Assembly: GCA_012934845.2 (NCBI GenBank)
Contig: WNNJ02002565.1
Coordinates: forward strand, 62,001 to 126,000
Direction: 5' to 3'
Length of the DNA stretch: 64,000 nucleotides
Source of the DNA: Pomphorhynchus laevis
Lineage: Eukaryota > Acanthocephala > Palaeacanthocephala > Echinorhynchida > Pomphorhynchidae
Below are positions 52,718-62,061 of this stretch, piece by piece; position 1 is the stretch's first letter, and each line of letters opens with the position of its first letter. Under the pieces are notes generated by a model, which saw only the letters and a list, made by a program, of their open reading frames with translations, searched no databases and was not told the origin of the DNA. The translations under genes were made by a program, and so were the position numbers.

Positions 52718-53499
52718 CATCGATATTTGGAGTAGTTATAAGGGATAATTGATTACACATGGTACCATGCAACTGTCGAACTGAATGTGGTTCGCATTCA
52801 GAGCCCAAACATTGACTACCATTGACTTTGTGCACTCGTAATCATCCTTTCTTTGTCAAAGCGTACAGTCGTGAACAGATCGCGCACGTTCCAGAAATCA
52901 TTGATTTATTCGTTGATTGTGTGTCGATTGATTAGTCGTTGATTGATTATTTGTGTGCATAAGCTTTGATTCCAGAAGTATTTAAGTAGAGCTGTTGAAA
53001 CAATTATCGTCAGAATTAGGGAGACATTGTAAGATATTAAATGAATATTAAATGAATCAGGGAGGCATTGTGTCGCTCTAATCTTCACGTACTACGTACC
53101 AAATGCAACTCTTTCTATCAGCAAAAAATCAACACTTCATTAAACTGTAAGTTTCTCTGGCATACTTTTAACTTAATTCTTTCTTGCTCCTCTTCGTCTT
53201 GCAACATCAATACCCGCGATTATTCGTCATTTCTTTAGACACAACCCCGTAAACATTCCAACCAACTGCTACTCGCCTCGCCTCATCCTCCCGGAACTCT
53301 TTCATCTTCTCCAAGTCTCACCTGCCGAAGTCTCATCTGTCCTCATGCCCTTCCCCAACAACCCTTACCTATCGATCCACTGCATACCCCATACTTAAAT
53401 CCATATACTCATCGATATCCCATTTCCTCACCACCTTATTTAACTAGTCCATACGCAGTCGTATCTTTCCTTCACACTAGAAAACCGCCATCGTCAGTC
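52718..53499 (+). other. No gene recognised; pyrimidine-rich right half
   Basis: From about 53130 the + strand is rich in C and T (for example CTCGCCTCATCCTCCCGGAA), and may be the 5' region of the RT fragment that follows. No reliable protein was read in it. Confidence 0.4.
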
Positions 53500-54450
53500 T
53501 TCTTGTTAAGAAACAATCGCTCGACCCTCACTCCCTGATAGCTATCGCCCCATTTCACTCCTCTCAACACTTTCCAAGCTCTAAGAGCGCATTATCTTAA
53601 TACAGATCAACGTTTGTCTCTCTTCATCCAATCTGTACGCTCCTTTCCAATCCGCTTTCTGCTCTAATCACACTACAGAAATCGCTTGCATCAAAGTTTA
53701 CAACGACCTACTAATTTCTCGTGACAAGGCTTTATATAGTGTTTTCATATCCCTCGACCTCTACTACGCCTTCGACATCGTCGACCACTCCATCCTCCTT
53801 TATTGCCTTCGTTATGATTACGGCTTTTCTTCCTCCGCCGTAGCTTGGTTTGCCTCATATCTATACGACCGTGCTTTTCGAGTCTTTTTAAATTCATCAT
53901 CTCCTCCCATCCCTATTTTCTGCGGGGTCCCACAAGATTCAGTCCAAGGACCCCTACTTTTCTCTTTTCTACTTGACGATCTCTCTCCGTTTATCAAACC
54001 TTACTCCATTAAAGTCATGCAATACGCCGATGACATCATCATCTATGATCATGTACCCGTCCATCGCATAAACGATATCGCAAGTTCTGCATTCAACTGT
54101 CTTTCTTCTATCTAAAAACGTCTATCCCATCTTCATCTCGTTCTAACCCCAGACAAGTCCAAAATAATGTGGATGCTCCCATGCTAACCTAACATATCTC
54201 CTAACCCTGTAACTTTTGCCTCATCGATCATCACAATTGTACACAATATCACTTTATTAGGATTCCATTTCGAAGATCAACTTTCCCTTAAACCTTTCGT
54301 CCGCGACAAGATCCGCTCATCTAACTTAATTCTCCGTGACATTTGCCAAATCCGCTCCATTATCGACTTCCTTTCCTGTATTTCTCTTCTTTCATCGCTT
54401 CTTTTCCCTAAAATCGATTACTACCTCAGTAATCGATAATCCCTATCCCA
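53500..54450 (+). pseudogene. CR1/Jockey-like reverse transcriptase
   Basis: One phase carries nearly the whole RT: SLPDSYRPISLLSTLSKL, motif A FISLDLYYAFDIVDHSIL, motif B GVPQDSVQGPLLFSFLLDDL, motif C MQYADDIIIY, and then the palm end with LGFHFEDQL. Stops lie near 53582, 54114 and 54187. The SYRPISLL and P-x-GPLLF style is that of CR1 and Jockey type elements. The Gly of PQGS is changed to Asp (PQDS). It ends where Merlin transposase sequence starts, at about 54450. Confidence 0.85.
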
Positions 54451-54451
54451 A

Positions 54452-55089
54452 ACAATCGTTTTTATATATTGTTGGTCGAAACAATTGACGACAGTTCAAT
54501 TCTGTGAAGAGGAATTGGATATCGTCCATAATACAGCTGTCGATTATAATAATTACATGCGTGAGGCCTGTGCGGATGAGATTTTGTGCAATCCTACCAA
54601 AATAGGGGTAAGGATATGGTCGTCGAAATCGACGAAACTGTATTCGCACGCCGCAAATACAATAGAGGACGCGTTTTACCGCAACAATGGGTGTTTGGCG
54701 GCGTCTGCAAAGAGTCCTCCGAGGTTTTTCTTTTTGCGGTGGATCAACGAAACGCCAAAACACTAAATGCTTGTATTAAGCAATGCATTCTGCCAGGCTC
54801 AATAATCCATTCAGATCTTTGGAAAGGTTATTGTGGCGTGCAAAGCTTGGAAGGATACAGCTTTCAGCACAGGACTGTCAATCATTCTGTTGAATTTGTG
54901 ACTTCAGACGGTATCCACACACAACAGATAGAGTCGACATGGAACCAGCTAAAATCTGGAATTAGACGACGATGGGGTACACATCGATCCATGATTGACT
55001 CATATCTTGTGGAATTTATTTGGCGTAGAAGGCACCGAAACGACAACAGTTTTGACGCTATTTTGCAATTCCTAAAAATGTTAGATTGA
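54452..55089 (+). pseudogene. Merlin (IS1016/ISXO2-like) transposase, 5'-truncated
   Basis: A first part in one phase (54485 to about 54605) reads FCEEELDIVHNTAVDYNNYM and CADEILCNPTKIG. After a frameshift in a run of G near 54606 the main frame (54586-55089, 167 codons) has the DDE core: VEIDETVF (first Asp), FGGVCKESSEVFLFAV, IIHSDLWKGY (second Asp) and QQIESTWNQLKSGIRRRWGT (Glu). All three acidic residues are present. The N-terminus is missing, and terminal inverted repeats were not found. The enzyme moves DNA by cut and paste. Confidence 0.9.
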
Positions 55090-55976
55090 TCGATTGATCG
55101 ATCAAATCTTCTAAGAATTTTAAAAATTACTGTTTTTAAAGCTAAATGTTTAATAACTTAATGTGGAAAATCTCAAATTACCAAAGCTTTGGATTATAGA
55201 TCATTATAAATATGCGGATTGCAGTACTGCGATAAAAATTGTATGTTTATATTTGAAATTTTTGAGATTTTTCAAATTCAAATCATTTTTTTCGATAAAA
55301 TGATGAAAGTTGAACAACTTGTCGTGCATTTATTGGAAAACTTTACAATGATAGCAATTACAGCGGAAATTCATGCAACTAATATAAATACATTTAAAAG
55401 TCATTCCGACTTCAATTCGTTTAAAATTTTAAAAAATATATATATTTTTTAATTTAAATATTTAAATTTGTGCTTGTTTCTCCCAAAAAAATTGTCAGTT
55501 AAAAAAATAGTACTTACAATTCCGCTATTTTGGCACTTTGCTACGACAAAGTCAGTATAAGGGAAACGATCCCAATTTTTTCCATGTGTGACAAATGCAG
55601 CAAATTTTCAAGCAGAAAATTCTTTAGATGTATCAACCAAAAAATTTCGAGATGATCATAAGACTAAGTAATAACCTAAAAAAGTTTAATGTACTTTTAT
55701 CAGCAAGAATATATCATATTATATACAACGACTAAAAGTACCTTTATTCATCTTCAAATATACGTATTCGACAAACTGTACAAATAATTGAGAAAAATTT
55801 TAACAATTTCGAAAATGTTTGAAATAAAATTGGTAATACATGACGAGGCTTTGAGAGAGAAAGCTGGATTGAATGCATTGCAAAGTAATGTACATCCACA
55901 CATTTTTAGAGAAAGTTATGTACATAAAAAATTCAGGATATTAGCAAAGACAAATGTTCAAAAGTAGACAAATATT
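55090..55976 (+). other. No gene recognised; AT-rich
   Basis: A short GATCGATT repeat lies at 55087-55103 next to the transposase stop and may belong to its element end. The rest has only one 77-codon frame (55219-55452), of AT-rich low-complexity type. Confidence 0.4.
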
Positions 55977-56717
55977 CAAAGTTGATTTTCGAGCAGAAAA
56001 CAAACTCAAAAACCATATTATAAATTCAAAAATTTAAAGCAAAAGCTTAGAATTAGAGAGTGGAAATCTGAAATTAAAAAACCTCGTTGCAAATGTTACG
56101 AACGAACATATGATAATTTTACGAAATAAAACGTAATTCAACTTCACTGCTTTACAAATTAAAAACATTTAAAAACTGAGCAACGATGAATGCAATTTAT
56201 GTCTACATGTACAGAAAACCCTGCATATCAATTGGTAAAACTTCAAGATCCCAAGGTAAAAAGCGAGCAGATTTGAAAAATAAACTAAGTACACGCGAAG
56301 CAATTGTAAAACACAGTCAATTTCATGATATTAGTCGTGAAAAGGATTTCTCATAAGGCAGTGATGGATAGCAACTTTCGAAATAACGTATTTAAAGTCA
56401 TATTGATACCTAAAAGGTATATGCAACACAACTTATTCTTGAATCTAACACAGCACTGTAAATACAGCGCATTTCTTGAGAAAACTATATTCATATACGT
56501 ATTGACTTTAACAAAACCTGTTAATTTCGAAAGACCAACCATTATTTTCATTATTCCAACGATTATCGATATTAATTATAAGAATGACAGATAATAATTC
56601 TATTTGCACTAGCAATCAGTATCCAATCAATCAGGATAGAATGGTAAATTAATATCCTGACACGAATTGGGCCTCAGTCACAATACAATGAATAGTAGTC
56701 AATCATTAATATTTAAG
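55977..56717 (+). repeat. Interspersed repeat A, copy 2
   Basis: This is the partner of 36675-37411. Both copies have small frames in the same places (here 56325-56594), and both lose the first frame at a similar point. The shared frame reads ISIGKTSRSQGKKRADLKNK. Confidence 0.75.
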
Positions 56718-57450
56718 TGCGTCAAATTCCAAAAAAATTTTAAATTAATATTTTACAATTTTAAATATATTAAAACGAATTCACTCTGCATATATAAGAT
56801 TGGCCTACTGTTGCGATGTATACATAATACAAATGTTGTTTTGCTAATATATTGGAATATAAACGCTTGAAGTAAAATAACGAAAAAATTAGAGAGATTT
56901 TAAAACAAAAATGTCTAAAATTCGTGTATGGAATTTATGGAATTTTCGAACATTAATGCTTTTATCCTTAGAACATATTAAGAGTTAAGAATTTTTCTCA
57001 ATTAAACAACTTATCGTTTAAGACTATTTTTACTGTAACCATACCGCAAGAGACAAAGAATCAGACGTTTTTCGAAAATCGCTTTAATAATGAAGTTTTC
57101 GTGAAATTTCGATGGAGTATCCTGCTGTTCTTCGTAGAACTAAGGTATGCACACTTTCCATTTTGTCAAAACACATCGATATGGAACAGCTTCCTCGTAT
57201 AAAGAAACTGGTTAACTTAATCACCATTACACGAATAATTTCAATCGAAAAAAACAACTGCTTTAACGAATTTTGGCGAACTTTTGTAACAAATTATTCA
57301 AATAAAGTTATTCTTAACTCTGCCCGAGCTAGTGCTAATATATACATAATTTCTTTTGTGACCTATGATATCGCTAATGCTTACTCAAATAACTTCATCG
57401 AAAAACTAGCACACAAAGAATCCTTGTATTTTTAGCCAATCAAGGCATCA
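56718..57450 (+). other. Unassigned; one 107-codon frame
   Basis: The frame 57112-57435 (VTNYSNKVILNSARASANIY) has no recognised match. As zinc knuckles follow at 57745, it could be the front of a gag-like protein, but this is a guess by position. Confidence 0.35.
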
Positions 57451-58770
57451 GTTTAAATATCCCATATACTTCCAGACCGTTGTAAGGATGATTCAGATGA
57501 CTTGAAAAGCAATATAAAATATCTAATGTTCGATTTATCAAATGCATGTAGGACACTTCCTGTCCATTGGTATTGCATATACCACGGAAGAAAATGCAAA
57601 CATATTGTCAACTCTGCCTGCAATCCTTTCCTCGGATGTAATTTTTTCCGTATTATAAGCGACGACCTTACATACCACAATTACAACAGCTGTCATTGCT
57701 TGAAGAATTAAGGCTCGGCAGCTGCAGAATAAACTTGTGGTATTTGTGGTTCTAGCGTTAGAATATCACAGCTCTGACAAATGTAAAAACACACCAAACT
57801 GCTCTAACTGCGGCCAGCAACAACTTGAATGGTCCGGGAGATGCCTCCTTTTAAGGCGTATGCAACGAACTTAATTACTCGTAAGAATACTAGTACACCC
57901 TATTTTACAAATTTAATAACCTCTACCCGTCCGGTCCAAGCATGGAAGAGACTTTGAATGTAATTAACCACAATTCAGGAGCCCCACAAGATAATGAAAA
58001 TCCTAATAGCCCGGCTAATAGATGCCATAATACAATTTCCTACAGTCCCCACTCCTACTGTCAACATCTCCAATAAGAGATCGGCATCGTTCAGCAGCAC
58101 CAATTCTCTTCTTCTCTCGATGAAAGGCACGAAATGGGCTATTGACACTTTGGGACATTATATTATAACCTCTGACAAAGGAGGGATAAGTGGCTCCTCT
58201 GTTGGGACCAAAGGGAGGAAGGGCAACCTTTTCTTCTCTGGGACAAATTAGAAAGTTCAGCTGCCCCTCTCGTTTGCATCAATGTATGATAAGTAATCTT
58301 GATTTGATTACTTACATGGTAAGTAATCCCGATTTGTTCAGGGGACATCTATCCGATATTCCCGGAACATTACTCGATTTATATCAAAGTACATAACTAC
58401 ACACTTTACTCCGTATGTAACCCCACCTCAATCATCTTCACCTCAAGGTATTCTAACCTTTCTTTACAGCCATTTAAGTTCTGCCCTTTTACTAAACTGT
58501 TCTTGTCCAATCCTGTCTTGTTTAGCGATAACACTTTAGAAGAACGGCAAACGTATCAGCGTAGCCAATATCTACATTCGGCCGAAAGAGATTAACAAGA
58601 ACCGTGATCTCCTCGATCGTATATTGTGTAGGGGCTATGACATGTTACTTAGTGACTTTAACGACATAACTAATCGTTGAATTAATCCAGCACTCCGAAG
58701 ACCCAGGAACGAATATCTTATTCATAAACGACTGTCTCCACTTTTCATCACACAAAAAATTATATCCTCG
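57451..58770 (+). pseudogene. APE-type non-LTR gag and endonuclease scraps
   Basis: A gag-like knuckle lies near 57735-57845: CGICG, then in another phase YHSSDKCKNTPNCSNCGQQQ and SGRC. Near 58540-58665 an endonuclease segment reads VANIYIRPKEINKNRDLLDR and MLLSDFND, the last being the SDFN (usually GDFN) catalytic block. The order gag then endonuclease and the motif style fit a Jockey/I type element. Stops abound. The frame 57994-58251 between them has no known match. Confidence 0.65.
58523..58663 (+). repeat. 141-bp direct repeat, copy 1 (endonuclease scrap)
   Basis: It recurs at 59004-59144 at a constant offset of 481 bases. Both copies end at the same TTTAACG. Repeat B copy 2 (58782-58975) lies between them. 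Confidence 0.8.
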
Positions 58771-58781
58771 GCATACTAATG

Positions 58782-58975
58782 CTACATGTGAAGTTGCTAT
58801 TAAAGTTTTTCTGTATTGATCAGTCGGGCTTACAGTTGCCCACCTCGCACAACCTACTTCGTTGGCGGCTTGAGGAAGATAGGTTGCTTAGGCGGTTCCA
58901 TTTTGAACCAATCAGAGTGACCGTTTTCCAGGCAGCTATCCGACTCTTCCATGTTGTAGAAATGCGAATCTGACC
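58782..58975 (+). repeat. Interspersed repeat B, copy 2
   Basis: This is the partner of 37570-37760. Its + frame (58779-58973) has no recognised match. Confidence 0.7.
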
Positions 58976-59003
58976 CGAAGTCTGACCTAGAGTGTCATCG
59001 CAA

Positions 59004-59144
59004 TAGCGATAACACTCTAGAAGAACTGCAAACGTATCAGCGTAGCCAATATCTACATTCAGCCGAAAGAGATTCACAAGAACCGTGACCTCCTCGATCG
59101 TATATTGTGTAGGGGCTATGACTTGTTACTTAGTGACTTTAACG
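59004..59144 (+). repeat. 141-bp direct repeat, copy 2 (endonuclease scrap)
   Basis: Copy of 58523-58663. Lineage I sequence begins shortly after it. Confidence 0.8.
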
Positions 59145-59199
59145 GAGTAGATTCGTCCATGCATTACGTATGCGTAACGAGTGGAGGACAGCAATCTAT

Positions 59200-59951
59200 G
59201 AAAAAAAATAGGTTACGATTAATGAAGGGCAATATTTTGAGCCAGATTTATTAATCATAAACCAAGCTTTGAAAAAGCAGCGAATGTAGAAGATGCCGTA
59301 GCCTATGAATCATGTTTCTCCAAATTAAACCTTGTTACCTCTCATTAAGAGGAAAAGTATAAGCTAATTATCACCTTAGTATCACAAGATCACAGCATTA
59401 ACGCAAAATACGTTGAGGTTATTGGTTTAGTTGTGGGATCAAGAGGCACATACAATAAAGGACTTCCTTCTCGATTGTCCGAATATAACCTAGGCAAACG
59501 CGCAGCCCATAATATGGCCCTCACCGCGGCAGAACAGTCGAATAGGGTTCTGAATTATTTTACGCAGCCCAATTATTTTCATTGCAGACGAGGTGTGTCC
59601 CGAAACTACAATATACGAAGTTTCGTAAAATAAAATTGTCTAATTTCTTGCTTTGACGAGCAATAAAAGTTTGTTCAAATATACTAGCGTAAAATGTTTC
59701 AAAATTTATAGAATTTAATAATTTAATTACTTAGCGCTAGTACGTAAACACTGAGACTTGACAATATTTATTTCTATATTAGTTGAATTTAATGGAAAAT
59801 ATAAGTGGTCAAAATATGCAGTAAATACGTCTTAAGAAGATGACGTCTGCTAATCTTCAAATATGAGCAAAAATTATTTTTTAAATTAACGAACGTACTG
59901 AATTAAATTTTATCCTGAATTGTCTGGAATTAAGTGCAATAAATCTTTTTT
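59200..59951 (+). pseudogene. R2-like lineage I endonuclease and 3' tail, copy 2
   Basis: The fragment reads FEPDLLIINQALKK with an intact PD pair, then broken phases. The last frame (59433-59633) has VGSRGTYNKGLPSRLSEYNL and LTAAEQSNRVLNYFTQP, homologous to 44300-44410. A tail of about 310 bases follows and ends in T-rich sequence before TAGC of 28S at 59952. So lineage I is also a site-specific R2-type element. The 5' part is missing. Confidence 0.83.
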
Positions 59952-60069
59952 TAGCTAAATGGCTCGTCATCAAATTAGTGACGCGCATGAATGGATCAAT
60001 GAGATTCCCACTGTCCTTGTCTGGAGCCCAGCGAAACCACAACCAAGGGAACGGGCTTGGAATCAAACG

Positions 60070-60106
<37 letters not shown>

Positions 60107-60395
60107 AGTCTTTGTGAAGAAACATGAGAGATGTAGAATACGTGGTACCTTATGAACAATATGAACAATAAAAAATTTCTTATTAAACTAGTTTCAGAAT
60201 TTTAATTTTTAATCCCGAATTGTCTGGATTCAGGATACTGGACAAGGAGAATCTAACTGTTTAATAAAAACACAGCATTGTGATAGCCGTCAACGGTGTT
60301 GATGCACTGGGATTTCTGCAAAGTGCTCAGAAGGTTAACGTAGCGAAATCTAGACAAGCGCGGATAAACGGCGGAAGTAACTATGACTTTCTCGA
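59952..60395 (+). rRNA. Mini-28S unit 4 (permuted 28S fragment)
   Basis: The downstream part starts TAGCTAAATGGCTCGTCATC (two changes), followed by the linker with ATCCCGAATTGTCTGGATTC and the upstream part up to ACTATGACTTTCTCGA. Length and order equal those of units 1, 2 and 5, and it is nearly identical to unit 5, which points to homogenisation or recent amplification. The next base begins a 5'-truncated R2 copy. Confidence 0.9.
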
Positions 60396-61614
60396 AGCTC
60401 ATGTATAAATGTCTAACTAGTACGCTCTCAATTACTTCTTTGAATACCATAAATAAATTCTGGCGAAAAACAGTCAAAGACATTGCAGGAATCCCACAAT
60501 ATGTCAACAATGGTTTCTTTCATTTGCCAACAAAATATGCGGGTCTTGGTATACGATCAATTCTATAAGTGGCTTGCGCTCGTGTTCGTGTATATAGTCA
60601 TATTCAGAACAATTTTCCAGATTCTCTAATCCAGCGTTACTGAGTGAACTAGTTGCAGCGCAAAGAGCAATTAATCCGGACTATAATATAAACAAGAGTC
60701 CCGAAATCAACAACAGAGACAAACTAACCAAGGAGTGGAAGAGTGCTGTAACGCAAGCAGTGGGTGTTGATATTCTCTTAGCCAATTCACCACCTTCCAC
60801 ATTAATAAGCTTTCGATATGTCCGTCGTTCATATTATGCTTGGATCAACTAATACTCGCCAGAGTGGGTCTGCTACCATCGAGGTCAGTCTTACACAGAA
60901 TTGAACGGACTGGCTCTACCGAATGCAGACACTGTGGGCTAAATCCAGAAACAAATCTACATGCCGTTAACGGCTGTAAATATATCACAAATGCCATGAT
61001 TCATCGACACAACAAAGTCAGAGATAGATGCCTCTATGCAATCAAACATTCACATAATCTCTCGTACGATATAAGGCTTGAGCCCAGAATTGTTGGTGAT
61101 GATGGCGCGTACCTACAACCTGACGTAATAATACGTAACAGAAGTAGCAACGACGTTTACGTGATTGACTTTGCAGTTACTTATGAGACTACTCCTCAAT
61201 CTATAAAACAACCGTACGAGGATAAAGTCGGGAAGTATCTAGCTATTGTCCAACCGATCTCGAAAATCTATAAGATCGCTCCAGATAAAGTTGCTATTCT
61301 ACCACTCATTACAGGATCAAGGGGCGGAATCGATACGAGGCTATCTAACAACCTGCAAAAATTAAGACTTTCAAGGTCAACTGCAGTAAAAATGGCCGAG
61401 ACGAGTGCAGAACAAACAATAGCTGTATTCAACTCGTTTACAGATAAGCATTATAATTGGCGCCCGTCTAAATATAGAAGAATCGTACATTTCTAAAAAA
61501 TCCACTCTAGACTGAAATTTTTCTCTTTTTTTAGGGATATGATTTTGTATAGCATTTTATTGACGCTGTACTGCAATTAAACAAACATTTGTACTTTTTC
61601 GAATAAATTCTTTC
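60396..61614 (+). mobile_element. R2-type retrotransposon lineage G, 5'-truncated insertion
   Basis: A 1.2-kb insertion sits cleanly between the upstream 28S flank of unit 4 and the downstream flank of unit 5. It begins in the RT thumb (NNGFFHLPTKYAGLGIRSIL, in 60383-60568), passes a decayed stretch with stops, has a long intact endonuclease frame, and a 3' tail that ends TTCTTTC before TAGACAAATGCC at 61615. It is a model case of 5' truncation by incomplete target-primed reverse transcription. Confidence 0.92.
60840..61496 (+). CDS. R2 endonuclease domain, intact frame (lineage G)
   Basis: This 218-codon frame is the best kept endonuclease of the window and has no internal stop. It shows the knuckle C29/C32/H41/C46 (CRHCGLNPETNLHAVNGC), an arginine-rich helix region, the PD pair P94-D95 (LQPDVII), D110 (VIDFAV), E116 and lysines in EDKVGKY (129, 132), and the C-terminal SAEQTIAVFNSFTDKHYNWR. 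These are all the residues expected for the nicking enzyme. The true protein began far upstream, so the ATG at 60840 is only an internal Met. Confidence 0.88.
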   Translation: MDQLILARVGLLPSRSVLHRIERTGSTECRHCGLNPETNLHAVNGCKYITNAMIHRHNKVRDRCLYAIKHSHNLSYDIRLEPRIVGDDGAYLQPDVIIRNRSSNDVYVIDFAVTYETTPQSIKQPYEDKVGKYLAIVQPISKIYKIAPDKVAILPLITGSRGGIDTRLSNNLQKLRLSRSTAVKMAETSAEQTIAVFNSFTDKHYNWRPSKYRRIVHF

Positions 61615-61618
61615 TAGA

Positions 61619-61659
<41 letters not shown>

Positions 61660-61732
61660 CAATGAGATTCCCACTGTCCTTGTCTGGAGCCCAGCGAAAC
61701 CACAACCAAGGGAACGGGCTTGGAATCAAACG

Positions 61733-61769
<37 letters not shown>

Positions 61770-62061
61770 AGTCTTTGTGAAGAAACATGAGAGATGTAGA
61801 ATACGTGGTACCTTATGAACAATATGAACAATAAAAAATTTCTTATTAAACTAGTTTCAGAATTTTAATTTTTAATCCCGAATTGTCTGGATTCAGGATA
61901 CTGGACAAGGAGAATCTAACTGTTTAATAAAAACAGAGCATTGCGATAGCCTTCAACGGTGTTGATGCACTGGGATTTCTGCAAAGTGCTCAGAAGGTTA
62001 ACGTAGCGAAATCTAAGCAAGCGCGGGTATACGCCGGAAGTAACTATGACTTTGCTCGAGG
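61615..62061 (+). rRNA. Mini-28S unit 5 (permuted 28S fragment)
   Basis: It starts TAGACAAATGCCTCGTCATC, is almost identical to unit 4 along its length, and ends GACTTTGCTCGAGG. The CTCGAGG at the R2 site, in place of the usual CTTAAGG, is shared with unit 1. A full-length R2 leader follows at 62062. Confidence 0.9.

Noticed and set aside
61634..61831. A recurrent minus-strand ORF (about 65 residues) at 14066, 23180, 43618, 59881 and 61634 that looks like a conserved small protein
   Set aside because: It is the antisense of the conserved 28S fragment in each mini-unit. Its conservation follows from the rRNA sequence, and it is a known kind of false protein call.
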